A stretch of 64,000 nucleotides of DNA from Burkholderia cepacia. GTDB taxonomy: Bacteria; Pseudomonadota; Gammaproteobacteria; Burkholderiales; Burkholderiaceae. The position numbers were made by a program, and so were the translations under genes. The notes under the pieces were generated by a model. That model saw only the letters and a list, made by a program, of their open reading frames with translations, was not told the origin of the DNA and did not search any database. Shown piece after piece: positions 23,159 through 32,736 of the stretch; position 1 is the stretch's first letter; each line of letters begins with the position of its first letter. The DNA lies in contig NZ_LDWR01000027.1 in the NCBI RefSeq assembly GCF_001039005.1, positions 1-64,000 of the forward strand, given 5' to 3'.

Positions 23159-24178
23159 ATGTCCCTACTGAAGAAATGCGCCGCGACGATCGTGGCGCTG
23201 GCCGTCGTTGTGGCCGCTGCCGGCGCGGGCGGCGGGTATTACTGGGCAACCCGGCCGCTGTTGCTGGGTTCGGCATCGCTCGACGTCACGATCAAGCCGC
23301 GCAGCAGCGTGAAGAGCGTCGCGCTGCAATTGCGGCGCGGCGGCGTGCCGGTCGAGTCGCTCGGTTTCGTCGCGATGACGCGCGTGCTCGGGCTGTCGAG
23401 CCGGCTCAAGTCCGGCAACTACGAATTCAAGACCGGCATCACGCCTTACGAGGTGCTGCAGAAGATCGCGCGCGGCGACGTGAACGAATACGTCGCGACG
23501 GTCATCGAAGGCTGGACCTTCAAGCGGATGCGCGCGGAACTCGACGCGAACCCCGATCTCGCGCATTCGACGGCCGGCATGAGCGACGCCGAGCTGTTGC
23601 GCGCGATCGGCGCGTCGGACAACGCCGTGCAGCGCGGCAGCGGCGAGGGGCTGTTCTTCCCCGACACCTACCTGTTCGACAAGGGCACGAGCGACCTGAA
23701 CATCTACCGGCGCGCGTACCACCTGATGCAGACGCGTCTCGACGAAGCCTGGGTCGCACGCGTGCCGGGGTTGCCGTACAAGTCGCCTTACGAAGCGCTG
23801 ACGATCGCGTCGATCATCGAGAAGGAAACAGGCCACGCGGCCGACCGCGCGTTCGTCGCGGCCGTGTTCGCGAACCGGTTGCGCATCGGCATGCCGCTGC
23901 AGACCGATCCGTCGGTGATCTACGGGCTCGGCGATACGTACGACGGCCGTCTGCGCAAGCGCGACCTGCAGGCCGACACTCCTTACAATACCTACACCCG
24001 ACGCGGGCTGCCGCCGACGCCGATCGCGTTGCCGGGCGTTGCCGCGCTGCAGGCGGCGATCAATCCGGCGCAGACGAGCGCGCTCTATTTCGTCGCGAAG
24101 GGCGACGGCACGAGTGTGTTCTCGGACACGCTCGGCGACCACAACAAGGCCGTGGACAAGTACATACGAGGTCAATAA
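23159..24178 (+). CDS. mltG: Endolytic murein transglycosylase MltG
   Basis: This 339-residue inner-membrane protein (anchor at residues 9-25) has a LysM-like domain (about 35-90) and a YceG catalytic domain. The catalytic Glu lies in the [10 protein letters not shown] motif. It cleaves nascent glycan strands and so limits peptidoglycan chain length. The start [14 protein letters not shown] at 23159 is taken because it puts the membrane anchor at the N-terminus. The stop overlaps the tmk start (TAATG). Confidence 0.92.
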   Translation: MSLLKKCAATIVALAVVVAAAGAGGGYYWATRPLLLGSASLDVTIKPRSSVKSVALQLRRGGVPVESLGFVAMTRVLGLSSRLKSGNYEFKTGITPYEVLQKIARGDVNEYVATVIEGWTFKRMRAELDANPDLAHSTAGMSDAELLRAIGASDNAVQRGSGEGLFFPDTYLFDKGTSDLNIYRRAYHLMQTRLDEAWVARVPGLPYKSPYEALTIASIIEKETGHAADRAFVAAVFANRLRIGMPLQTDPSVIYGLGDTYDGRLRKRDLQADTPYNTYTRRGLPPTPIALPGVAALQAAINPAQTSALYFVAKGDGTSVFSDTLGDHNKAVDKYIRGQ

Positions 24179-24798
24179 TGGCGAGCGGTAAATTCATCAC
24201 GTTCGAAGGGATCGACGGGGCGGGGAAGACCACCCACCTGCAGTGGTTCTGCGAACGCCTCCAGGGCAAGCTGGCCGCGGCCGGCCGGCAGGTCGTCGTC
24301 ACCCGCGAGCCGGGCGGCACGCAGCTCGGCGAGAAACTGCGCGAGATCCTGCTGAACCAGCCGATGGATCTCGAGACGGAAGCGCTGCTGATGTTCGCCG
24401 CGCGTCGCGAGCATCTGGCGCTCGTGATCGAGCCCGCGCTCGCGCGCGGCGACTGGGTCGTGTCCGATCGCTTCACCGACGCGACGTTCGCGTACCAGGG
24501 CGGTGGCCGCGGGCTGCCGCGCGACAAGCTCGAGGCGCTCGAGCGCTGGGTGCAGGGGGGCTTCCAGCCCGATCTCACTGTGCTGTTCGACGTCGCGCCG
24601 CAGGTCGCGAGCGAGCGCCGCGGCGCCGCGCGCATGCCCGACAAGTTCGAAAGCGAGTCCGACGCGTTCTTCACGCGCACGCGCGGCGAATACTTGCGGC
24701 GTGCGGAAGAAGCGCCGCACCGTTTCGCGATCGTCGACGCGACGCAGTCGATTCCCGAGATCCGCCAGCAGCTCGAACGCGTGCTCGCCGCGCTGTAA
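24178..24798 (+). CDS. tmk: Thymidylate kinase
   Basis: This 206-residue enzyme phosphorylates dTMP to dTDP. It has the P-loop [11 protein letters not shown] (residues 8-18), the DRF motif ([17 protein letters not shown]) and the LID region ([12 protein letters not shown]). It is translationally coupled to mltG and followed by holB, a conserved order linking nucleotide supply to replication. Confidence 0.96.
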   Translation: MASGKFITFEGIDGAGKTTHLQWFCERLQGKLAAAGRQVVVTREPGGTQLGEKLREILLNQPMDLETEALLMFAARREHLALVIEPALARGDWVVSDRFTDATFAYQGGGRGLPRDKLEALERWVQGGFQPDLTVLFDVAPQVASERRGAARMPDKFESESDAFFTRTRGEYLRRAEEAPHRFAIVDATQSIPEIRQQLERVLAAL

Positions 24799-24817
24799 CA
24801 CGCAAGGAACGCACCAC

Positions 24818-25846
24818 ATGATCTATCCGTGGCAGACCGACGACTGGAACCGCCTGCAGCAACTGCGCGCGCAATGGCCGCATGCGCTGCTGCTGCATGG
24901 CCAGGCCGGGATCGGCAAGCTGCAGTTCGCGCAGCATCTCGCGCAGGGCTTCCTGTGCGAATCGCCGAAACCGAACGGCGAGCCGTGCGGCGCTTGCGCG
25001 GCCTGCAACTGGTTCTCGCAGGGCAACCATCCGGATTACCGGATCGTGCTGCCCGAGGCGCTGGCCGGCGAGGCGCCGGGCGCTGCAGACGACGCGAAGC
25101 CGGCCGACGCGGACGAAGGCGGCAAGAAAACGCGCGCGCCGAGCAAGGAAATCAAGATCGAGCAGGTGCGCGCGCTGCTCGACTTCTGCGGGGTCGGTTC
25201 GCACCGCGGCGGCGCGCGCGTCGTCGTGCTGTATCCGGCCGAGGCGCTCAACGTCGCCGCGTCGAATGCGCTGCTGAAAACGCTGGAGGAACCGCCGTCC
25301 GGCGTTGTGTTCCTGCTCGTGTCGGCGCGTATCGACCGCCTGTTGCCGACCATCATCAGCCGCTGCCGCCAGTGGCCGATGTCCGTGCCGGCGCCCGACG
25401 CGGCCGCGGCGTGGCTCGCCGCGCAGGGCGTCGATCATGCGAGCGCGCTGCTCGCCGAAGCCGGCGGCGCACCGCTCGCCGCGCTGGCGCTCGCAAGCGA
25501 CGAGAACCGCCCGCTGCGCGACTACACGCTCGGGCAGCTCGCGGCCGGTGCGGCATGCGACCCGTTCGCGTGCGGCGAGACGTTGCAGAAGCTGCCGGTG
25601 CCGCTGGTGCTCGGCTGGCTGCAGCGCTGGTTGTACGATCTGCTTGCGCAGCGGATGGCGGGTGCGCCGCGCTACTTCCCGATGCACGCGGCGGCGCTCG
25701 CGCGCTGCGCGGAGTCGGTCGACGCGAACGCGTTCGCGCGCTTCATGAAAGCCGTGACGCGCCAGCGGACGGTCGAGAACCATCCGCTCAACGCGCGGCT
25801 CGTATTCGAGGAATTGTTTCTCGGATATCGAGAAATATTCGCGTGA
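24818..25846 (+). CDS. holB: DNA polymerase III subunit delta'
   Basis: This 342-residue clamp-loader subunit has a P-loop-like GQAGIGK, the zinc-binding CGACAAC cluster (about residues 54-60), the NALLKTLEEPP sensor block and the SRCRQWP motif. An acidic/Lys insertion lies between the zinc module and the conserved EIKIEQVR. The start MIYPWQTDDW follows CAAGGAACGCACC. Confidence 0.94.
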   Translation: MIYPWQTDDWNRLQQLRAQWPHALLLHGQAGIGKLQFAQHLAQGFLCESPKPNGEPCGACAACNWFSQGNHPDYRIVLPEALAGEAPGAADDAKPADADEGGKKTRAPSKEIKIEQVRALLDFCGVGSHRGGARVVVLYPAEALNVAASNALLKTLEEPPSGVVFLLVSARIDRLLPTIISRCRQWPMSVPAPDAAAAWLAAQGVDHASALLAEAGGAPLAALALASDENRPLRDYTLGQLAAGAACDPFACGETLQKLPVPLVLGWLQRWLYDLLAQRMAGAPRYFPMHAAALARCAESVDANAFARFMKAVTRQRTVENHPLNARLVFEELFLGYREIFA

Positions 25847-25987
25847 TCCGGCATTGTTTCGCGTGGGTTGCGAAACGATGAACGGCTCACGCAGCGACGC
25901 GACCGTGGCCGGCCGGCCCGCGAACGCCGCCCGTTGCCGCATGCCGGCGAGCGCATGAGCGCTGGCCTTACGTATTCAGGAAACACG

Positions 25988-26767
25988 ATGTTCGTCGATT
26001 CTCACTGCCATATCAATTTCAAGGGCTTGGCCGACCGCCTGCCGGCCGTTCTCGAGAACATGCGCGAGCATGACGTCACGCACGCGCTGTGCGTGTCCGT
26101 CGATTTCGAGACGCTGCCGGAGGTCCTCGCGATCGCGGATGCGCACGACAACGTCTACGCGTCGGTTGGCGTGCATCCCGATCACGAGGACGCACGGGAG
26201 CCGACGCTCGCGGAGCTCGTCGAGCTGGCCGCGCACCCGAAGGTCGTCGCGATCGGCGAAACGGGCCTCGACTACTACCGTCTCGAAGGCCGTTCGATCG
26301 CCGACATGGAGTGGCAGCGCGAACGCTTTCGCACGCACATCCGCGCCGCGACCGCGACGATGAAGCCGCTGATCGTCCACACGCGGTCGTCGTCGGAGGA
26401 CACGCTGCGGATCATGGCCGAGGAGCGCGCGGACGTGCCGGGCGGTGTGATGCACTGCTTCACCGAGCCGTGGCCGGTCGCCGAGCAGGCGCTCGCGCAG
26501 AACTTCCATATCTCGCTGTCGGGCATCGTCACGTTCAAGAGCGCGACCGACGTGCAGGACGTCGCGCGGCGCGTGCCGCTCGACCGGCTGCTGATCGAGA
26601 CCGACTCGCCGTACCTCGCGCCGGTGCCGTATCGCGGCAAGCCGAATGAACCTGCGTACGTCAGCCATGTCGGACGCTTTATCGCATCCGAGCGCGGGAT
26701 CGCCGTCGAGGCGCTTGCCGACGCGACGACGCAGAACTTTTTCCGGCTGTTCAAGATCGCCCGCTAA
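25988..26767 (+). CDS. TatD-family metal-dependent hydrolase
   Basis: This 259-residue TIM-barrel hydrolase shows all metal ligands: DSHCH at residues 4-8, GETGLDYY, IVHTR, MHCF and ETDSPYL. TatD enzymes are 3'-5' DNA exonucleases or D-aminoacyl-type hydrolases. The start MFVDSHCH at 25988 follows CAGGAAACACG. It completes the mltG-tmk-holB-tatD cluster and corresponds to the YcfH branch of E. coli. Confidence 0.9.
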   Translation: MFVDSHCHINFKGLADRLPAVLENMREHDVTHALCVSVDFETLPEVLAIADAHDNVYASVGVHPDHEDAREPTLAELVELAAHPKVVAIGETGLDYYRLEGRSIADMEWQRERFRTHIRAATATMKPLIVHTRSSSEDTLRIMAEERADVPGGVMHCFTEPWPVAEQALAQNFHISLSGIVTFKSATDVQDVARRVPLDRLLIETDSPYLAPVPYRGKPNEPAYVSHVGRFIASERGIAVEALADATTQNFFRLFKIAR

Positions 26768-26810
26768 CGACGCGCGCGCAGCCGACAACCCAGGGAAGGA
26801 GCCCACAACA

Positions 26811-27518
26811 ATGACGAAGCCGACCAACCATCTGCCCAAACGCGCACTCGTTGCCGCCGCACTCGTCGCGAGCAGCCTGTTCGCCGCGGCCGGCGCGCAT
26901 GCCGAGTCGCTCGACGCGATCGTCAAGGCGGTCAAGTTCGACGACATCGCCGACATCGGCAAGCAACTGAAGAACGGCCTCGATCCGAACACGCTCGCGC
27001 CGAACGGCGATCCGCTGCTGGTGATCGCCGCGCGCGAGAAGTCCGACAAGGTCGCGGCGGCGATCGCCACGACGCCGAACGTCGACCTCGAGAAGGAAGA
27101 CAAGGCCGGCGAGAACGCGCTGATGCTCGCGTCGCTGAACGGCGATGTCGGCCTCGCCAAGCTGCTGATCGACAAGGGCGCGGAAGTCAGCAAGAAGGGC
27201 TGGGCGCCGCTGCACTACGCGGCAACCAACGGCCAGGACGCGGTCGTCAAGCTGCTGCTCGATCACGACGCCTATATCGATACCGCATCGCCGAACGGCA
27301 CGACGCCGCTGATGATGGCCGCGCGCGGCAACCATGCGACGACGGTCACCCTGCTGCTCGACCAGGGTGCCGATCCGCAGGTGAAGAACCAGCTCGGCAT
27401 CACCGCGCTCGAGTTCGCGAAGCACTACAAGGCACCGGACGCGATCGAGATCCTGAGCAAGCGGACGGTACGCGTCGGCGGGTCGGCGCCGGCCGATGCG
27501 CAAAAGAGTGCAAAATGA
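26811..27518 (+). CDS. Periplasmic ankyrin-repeat protein
   Basis: This 235-residue protein has a signal peptide (RALVAAALVASSLFAAAGAHAES) and about five ankyrin repeats between residues 55 and 215 (for example GENALMLASLNGDVGLAKLLIDKG and GWAPLHYAATNGQDAVVKLLLDH). It is an exported protein-binding module. The start follows GGGAAGGAGCCC. The next gene encodes a Rap1a/Tai-type protein, so an envelope-protection role is possible but unproven. Confidence 0.85.
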   Translation: MTKPTNHLPKRALVAAALVASSLFAAAGAHAESLDAIVKAVKFDDIADIGKQLKNGLDPNTLAPNGDPLLVIAAREKSDKVAAAIATTPNVDLEKEDKAGENALMLASLNGDVGLAKLLIDKGAEVSKKGWAPLHYAATNGQDAVVKLLLDHDAYIDTASPNGTTPLMMAARGNHATTVTLLLDQGADPQVKNQLGITALEFAKHYKAPDAIEILSKRTVRVGGSAPADAQKSAK

Positions 27519-27637
27519 CGGTTTTCGGCGTGGCAGGCGGAGCGCGCCCGGCCGGTTTCCGGCCGGAACAGCGTGCCCCGGCGCCGCGCCGGCCAAGGCA
27601 GCAGGCGGCCTCGGGCCGCATTGACATAAGGAACACC

Positions 27638-27994
27638 ATGTTGCGCGCAATGTTTTGTGCCGTGGCGTTTGCCGTGCCGTTGTCGGCGGCGGCTTTCACG
27701 GGCGCGGATCTCGACCGGCTGTGCGCGAAGACGGACGTCAAGTCGCGGGCGTCGTGCGCGGCCTACATCGAAGGCGCCGCCGACGGCGTCTACAACACCA
27801 TCGACGCGATCGGCGGCACCACGGGGCCGCGTGTCGGCCAGTATTTCTGCCTGCCGCCCGACATCCGGGCGCAGCAGATGACCGACGCGGTGCGCAAGTA
27901 CATCGCGGAAAATCCGAAGCTGGCCGACTACAACGCGAGCACCGCGGTGTCGCTCGGTCTCGGCAAGGCGTTTCCCTGCAGGAGCGGCAACTGA
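27638..27994 (+). CDS. Rap1a/Tai-family immunity-like protein
   Basis: This 118-residue protein has a signal peptide (FCAVAFAVPLSAAAF) and the Rap1a/Tai signature: L-x-x-LC near the mature start, SCAAYIEGAADG and VRKYIAENPKL with a conserved final Cys. Such proteins protect against T6SS peptidoglycan amidases in Serratia and others. No cognate amidase gene is nearby, so it would be an orphan. Start chosen at 27638 because of TAAGGAACACC and the signal peptide. Confidence 0.72.
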   Translation: MLRAMFCAVAFAVPLSAAAFTGADLDRLCAKTDVKSRASCAAYIEGAADGVYNTIDAIGGTTGPRVGQYFCLPPDIRAQQMTDAVRKYIAENPKLADYNASTAVSLGLGKAFPCRSGN

Positions 27995-28090
27995 TTTGAC
28001 GCCATGTCCGGGCGCGTGCGTTGCCCGGATGTCGCCGACGCATCCAGGACGAGGCGTGTGCGCCTCATAACCTAGACATCCCGGGCGCCG

Positions 28091-29263
28091 ATGATTTCAA
28101 TCGAGGAACTGCAGCGCATCGCCGATGCGCCGCTGCATTCGTGGCTCGGCACGCTGGGCGTGTCGGTCATCGTCGTACTGGTCGTCACGATCGTGCACCG
28201 TCTCGGCGCACGCATCGTCAAGCGTGTCGCGCAGCCGTATCCGCTGATGAGCGTGATGCTGCGCTACATCGACAAGCCATCGCTCGTCGTGCTCGCGCTG
28301 CTGGCGCTCGAATTCCTGTGGGTCCAGGCGGACGACGGCATGTCGTTCGTGCGCGGCATGCGCACCGCGGCGGCGGTCGGCTCCATCGTGTCGCTCACAT
28401 GGCTGCTGGTGCGGCTCGCGGCCGGCGTCGGCGACGCGATCATCCAGGCGCATCCGATCGATACGGCCGACAACCTCCAGGCGCGGCGCATCCATACGCA
28501 GGCCAGGGTGCTCGTGCGGACCGTGATGGTGCTGATCGTGATCATCGGCACCGGTGCCGCGCTGATGACGTTCCCGAATGTGCGCCAGGTGGGCGCGAGC
28601 CTGCTTGCATCGGCCGGCGTCGCGGGCCTGGTCGCCGGTATCGCCGCGCGGCCGGTGCTCGGCAACCTGATCGCCGGGCTGCAGATCGCGCTCACGCAGC
28701 CGATCCGGCTCGACGACGTGGTCGTGATCCAGGGCGAGTGGGGCCGCATCGAGGAAATCACCGGTTCGTTCGTGTCGGTGCGGTTGTGGGACCAGCGGCG
28801 CCTCGTCGTGCCGCTGCAATGGATCATCGAGAATCCATTTACGAACTGGACGCGCAACAGTTCGGAGATCATCGGCACGGTCTTCCTGTCGGTCGACTAC
28901 CGCACGCCGCTCGCGCCGCTGCGCGAGGAACTCGCGCGGCTCGTCCATGCGGCGCCCGAGTGGGACGGTCGCGTGCAGGTGCTGCAGGTGACCGACGCGA
29001 CGGAGCGCGCGATGCAGTTGCGCGCGCTCGTCAGCGCGGCCGATTCATCGTCGTGCTGGGATCTGCGCTGCCGCGTGCGCGAAGGGCTGATCGCGTACCT
29101 GCAGGACCGCTATCCGCAATGCCTGCCGCGCAGCCGGATGGAGCTGTATCCGCATGATTCCGCGCCCGACGCGCCGAATCCCGAACGGCCGCATGCGCGG
29201 CCGCCCGCCGCCAGCACGGCGGCCAACACCGCAGCCGATCCGCAGGCCGGCGAAGGCCGCTGA
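28091..29263 (+). CDS. MscS-family mechanosensitive channel
   Basis: This 390-residue protein has four or five membrane segments in the first ~200 residues, followed by the pore-lining helix (LLASAGVAGLVAGIAARPVLGNLIAGLQIALTQPIRL split by Gly/Ala) and the cytosolic MscS beta domain (DDVVVIQGEWGRIEEITGSFVSVRLWDQRRLVVPL). The C-terminal ~60 residues are Pro/Ala-rich and probably disordered. It should open under membrane tension to release solutes. Confidence 0.9.
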   Translation: MISIEELQRIADAPLHSWLGTLGVSVIVVLVVTIVHRLGARIVKRVAQPYPLMSVMLRYIDKPSLVVLALLALEFLWVQADDGMSFVRGMRTAAAVGSIVSLTWLLVRLAAGVGDAIIQAHPIDTADNLQARRIHTQARVLVRTVMVLIVIIGTGAALMTFPNVRQVGASLLASAGVAGLVAGIAARPVLGNLIAGLQIALTQPIRLDDVVVIQGEWGRIEEITGSFVSVRLWDQRRLVVPLQWIIENPFTNWTRNSSEIIGTVFLSVDYRTPLAPLREELARLVHAAPEWDGRVQVLQVTDATERAMQLRALVSAADSSSCWDLRCRVREGLIAYLQDRYPQCLPRSRMELYPHDSAPDAPNPERPHARPPAASTAANTAADPQAGEGR

Positions 29264-29298
29264 ACGCCGGCCCGCATGCCTGCCCGCCATCCCTTGTC

Positions 29299-30474
29299 AT
29301 GACCGCGCTGAAAACGCTCGCCATCGCCAATTACCGCTCGCTGCGCGAGCTGATCGTGCCGCTCGCGGCGCTCAACGTCGTCACCGGGCCGAACGGCAGC
29401 GGCAAGTCGAGCGTGTACCGTGCGCTGCGGCTGCTCGCCGACACCGCGCTGGGCCGTGTGATCCCGTCGCTCGCCCGCGAGGGCGGGTTGCCGTCGACGC
29501 TGTGGGCCGGCCCCGAGCGCTTCTCGCGGGCGATGCTGGCCGGCGATGTGCCGGTGACCGGCACGGTGCGCAAGGGGCCCGTGAGCCTGAAACTCGGCTT
29601 CGCGTGCGACGATTTCGGCTATTCGATCGATCTCGGCCTGCCGCTGCCGAGCCACTCGCAGTTCGCGCTCGATCCGGTGGTCAAGCGCGAATGCATCTGG
29701 GGCGGCGCGCTGCTGCGCCCGTCGACGCTGCTGGTCGACCGGCAGGGCGCGCAGATCCGCGCGCGCACCGCGTCGGGCGACTGGCAGACGATTCCGCAGC
29801 CGGTCGCGAGCTTCGACAGCATGATGACCGAGTTTGCCGATCCGACCGGCGCGCCCGAGATGATCGCGGTGCGTGAGCGGATCCGCTCGTGGCGCTTCTA
29901 CGACCATTTCCGGACCGATGCGCAGGCGCCGGCACGGCAGTCGCACATCGGCACCCATACGCCGGTGCTGGCCGACGACGGTGCCGACCTGGCCGCCGCG
30001 CTGCAGACGATCCGCGAAATCGGCGACAGCGCGGCACTCGATGCGGCGATCGACGACGCATTTCCCGGCGCGTCGGTCGAGATCGACAATCCGGGCGGCC
30101 GCGGCCGTTTCGACGTGCTGATGCGCCAGCCGGGGCTGCTGCGGCCGCTCGCGGCGGCCGAGCTGTCCGACGGCACGCTGCGCTACCTGCTGCTCGCGGC
30201 CGCGCTGCTGACGCCGCGGCCGCCGGCGCTGATGGTGCTGAACGAACCGGAGACGAGCCTGCATCCCGATCTGCTGCCGGCACTCGGCCGCCTGATCGCG
30301 CAGGCGGCGCAGCGCTCGCAGGTGCTCGTCGTGTCGCATGCGGCGCGGCTCATCGCGACGCTCGAGCGCGAGGCCGGCTGCGAATCGCTGGTACTCGACA
30401 AGCGGCTCGGCGCGACCGCGCTGGTCGATGCCGACACGCGCGACCTGCCGGCATGGAAGTGGCCGTCGCGTTGA
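29299..30474 (+). CDS. AAA ATPase of the OLD/RecF-like class
   Basis: This 391-residue ABC-type ATPase has a Walker A GPNGSGKSS at residues about 31-39, a signature-like LSDGTLRYL, a Walker B LMVLNEPETSLHPDLLP with Asn-Glu-Pro as in OLD proteins, and the SHAARLIATL switch motif. No TOPRIM nuclease domain follows, so it is an ATPase-only member. Function is unknown; related proteins act in DNA repair or defence. Confidence 0.8.
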   Translation: MTALKTLAIANYRSLRELIVPLAALNVVTGPNGSGKSSVYRALRLLADTALGRVIPSLAREGGLPSTLWAGPERFSRAMLAGDVPVTGTVRKGPVSLKLGFACDDFGYSIDLGLPLPSHSQFALDPVVKRECIWGGALLRPSTLLVDRQGAQIRARTASGDWQTIPQPVASFDSMMTEFADPTGAPEMIAVRERIRSWRFYDHFRTDAQAPARQSHIGTHTPVLADDGADLAAALQTIREIGDSAALDAAIDDAFPGASVEIDNPGGRGRFDVLMRQPGLLRPLAAAELSDGTLRYLLLAAALLTPRPPALMVLNEPETSLHPDLLPALGRLIAQAAQRSQVLVVSHAARLIATLEREAGCESLVLDKRLGATALVDADTRDLPAWKWPSR

Positions 30475-30756
30475 CGGGCGGCGCGGCGCGCGGTCGCCGC
30501 GAGCGGCGCGTCGAGGGTCGAATCGGCCCGGTGGTACCCGATGCGCGGCGATCGGACTCGACGGGCGGAATGTATCCTGTCTGTAACAACGCCCATAAAA
30601 TGAAAGACGGGCGGTTCCGGGCGTCGGGATCGCGAATAATAATGAGATAACCGGCTGGCGCCGTGCCGGCCAGCGCCGCATGGAGGCGCGGTGAGCGCGC
30701 AAGCGCATCCGCCCGCCGGCCGTGCGGCAACGGACAGGACACTGGAGACGTGGACC

Positions 30757-31821
30757 ATGAGAATTGCGCAGATCGCCCCGCTGACCGAATCCGTACCGCC
30801 GAAGCTGTACGGCGGCACGGAGCGCGTCGTGTCCTACATCACCGAGGCGCTCGTCGATCTCGGCCATGATGTGACGCTGTTCGCCAGCGGTGATTCCACG
30901 ACGCGGGCGAAGCTCGAGCCCGTCTGGCCGCGCGCGCTGCGGCTCGACTCGTCGATCCGCGACCGGGTCGCGCCGCACATGCTGCTGATGGAGACGGTCG
31001 CGCGCCGCGCGAAGGACTTCGACGTGCTCCATTTCCACATGGACTACTACTCGTTCTCGGTCTTCAACCGGCAGGAAACGCCTTACGTGACGACGCTGCA
31101 CGGCCGGCTCGACCTGCCCGAGCAGCAGCCGGTGTTCGACACGTTCAACACGGCGCCGGTGATCTCGATATCGAACTCGCAGCGCCAGCCGCTGCCGCAG
31201 GCGAAATGGCTGACGACCGTCTACCACGGGCTGCCCGACACGCTGTACATGCCGCAGCCCGTCGAGCCGCGCTATCTCGCGTTCCTCGGCCGCATCTCGC
31301 CGGAAAAGCGGGTCGACACGGCGATCCGCATCGCTGCCCAGTGCGGACTGCCGATCAGGATCGCCGCGAAGATCGATGCGGCCGACCAGGAGTACTTCGA
31401 CCGCGAGATCAAGCCGCTCTTCGCGCTGCCGCACGTCGAATTCATCGGCGAGATCGCCGATCACCAGAAGGCCGAATTCCTGTCGGGCGCGCATGCACTG
31501 CTGTTTCCGATCGACTGGCCGGAGCCGTTCGGCCTCGTGATGATCGAGGCGATGTCGTGCGGCACGCCGGTGATCGCCTTCAATCGCGGCGCGGTGCCCG
31601 AAGTGGTGGATGAGGGCGTGTCGGGTTTCATCGTCGAGGACGAGATCAGCGCGGTGGCCGCCGTGAACCGGCTGCACCTGCTGCCGCGTGCGCGCGTGCG
31701 GCAGCGCTTCGAGGCGCGCTTCACGTCGCGCCGGATGGCGCAGCAGTACGTCGACGTCTACCAGTCGGTGATCCGCGCGCAGAAGCGCTCGCGCTTCAAG
31801 GTGATCGATTCGACGACCTGA
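30757..31821 (+). CDS. GT4-family glycosyltransferase
   Basis: This 354-residue enzyme has an N-terminal GT4 fold (MRIAQIAPLTESVPPKLYGG) and the C-terminal donor-binding domain with YLAFLGRISPEKRVDTAI and the E-x7-E motif in PEPFGLVMIEAMSCGTPVIAF. It transfers a sugar from an NDP donor; acceptor unknown. The start MRIAQI follows GGAGACGTGG; upstream in-frame ATG/GTG codons encode low-complexity residues. Confidence 0.88.
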   Translation: MRIAQIAPLTESVPPKLYGGTERVVSYITEALVDLGHDVTLFASGDSTTRAKLEPVWPRALRLDSSIRDRVAPHMLLMETVARRAKDFDVLHFHMDYYSFSVFNRQETPYVTTLHGRLDLPEQQPVFDTFNTAPVISISNSQRQPLPQAKWLTTVYHGLPDTLYMPQPVEPRYLAFLGRISPEKRVDTAIRIAAQCGLPIRIAAKIDAADQEYFDREIKPLFALPHVEFIGEIADHQKAEFLSGAHALLFPIDWPEPFGLVMIEAMSCGTPVIAFNRGAVPEVVDEGVSGFIVEDEISAVAAVNRLHLLPRARVRQRFEARFTSRRMAQQYVDVYQSVIRAQKRSRFKVIDSTT

Positions 31822-31837
31822 CGTCGGACGCGGGCGG

Positions 31838-31876
31838 ATAAAAAAACGGCGATGCCCGCAAGGACATCGCCGTTTG
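31838..31876. terminator. Bidirectional terminator between the glycosyltransferase and the SYLF lipoprotein gene
   Basis: AAACGGCGATG pairs with CATCGCCGTTT around a 9-base loop and is preceded by an A-run, so it serves the minus-strand gene best and also the plus strand. Confidence 0.82.
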
Positions 31877-31917
31877 CGCATGGCCCGCGCGCGGTGCGCA
31901 CGGGCGGTGCGTCAGCG

Positions 31918-32505
31918 TCAGATCTTGAGCTTCGTGACCTTCGTGCCGTTGATCGACACGTCGCCCATCAGGCCGGCGTTCGTCAGCACGACGACCTGGA
32001 CCGGTGCGGTGGCCGTGGTCGTGTCGATCGCGCCGTTCGCGCCCATCTTCACGAGCGCGACCGATGCGCCGGCGCCGGCGGCCCAGCCGTCCGAGCCGCG
32101 GAATTCGTCGAGCGATTCCTGCGTCATGAACAGGAACACGATCGCCTTCGACTGAGCGCCGGCCTGCAGGCCGACCGACAGCGACGACGTGTTGTAGTAG
32201 CCGACCGTGCTGCCGCCGACGCGCAACGAGCCGTTGCCCGACTGGCCGCCGACGATGAAGCCTGCCTGGATCACGTCCGGGAAGACCAGCACGCCGCGCG
32301 ACTTCGCGACGAGCTCACGCGAACCCTTGACGGTCGAATACAGGCGCGACAGCGTTGCGTCGACGCTCGAGTCGATCGCCTGACGCTTCGACGCGTTGGT
32401 CGCGGCGTTGTCCGGCTTGTCCGGGGTGGTGGTGCAACCGGTGAGCGCAAGGCTACCGACGATGAGCGCCGCGGCGGCTTTCAGCACGAGATTCCGTTTT
32501 TGCAT
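31918..32505 (-). CDS. YSC84/SYLF-domain lipoprotein
   Basis: This 195-residue lipoprotein has a signal peptide with lipobox LTGC (Cys about residue 24) and a SYLF domain spanning most of the rest (GVLVFPDVIQAGFIVGGQSGNGSLRV, SVGLQAGAQSKAIVFLFMTQ). SYLF domains bind lipids; bacterial members are envelope proteins of unclear role. Start after GGAGAAGAACG. Confidence 0.85.
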   Translation of the reverse strand: MQKRNLVLKAAAALIVGSLALTGCTTTPDKPDNAATNASKRQAIDSSVDATLSRLYSTVKGSRELVAKSRGVLVFPDVIQAGFIVGGQSGNGSLRVGGSTVGYYNTSSLSVGLQAGAQSKAIVFLFMTQESLDEFRGSDGWAAGAGASVALVKMGANGAIDTTTATAPVQVVVLTNAGLMGDVSINGTKVTKLKI

Positions 32506-32736
32506 CGTTCTTCTCCATCGGATGACGTTCGGAGTGAGTCTCGCTCAAGGAGCGGATCACGTCGGCAGTTATATCACAGTGGATTACAACCCCCTTTTCG
32601 TCGCCGCATGAAAAGGCGACAAATCGCTTGGGTATGTCGCGGCGCGCCAACGGACGGGCAGGCGCCCGCGCGCCGGGCACCGGGCGGTCCGAGGGGGGCG
32701 GGACGACGAATCGGGCGGCGGCGCCCGCGGGGCGCA

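Noticed and set aside
29110..31881. 923-residue open frame antisense to the ATPase and glycosyltransferase genes
   Set aside because: Composition is an antisense artefact of GC-biased codons, with no domain seen.
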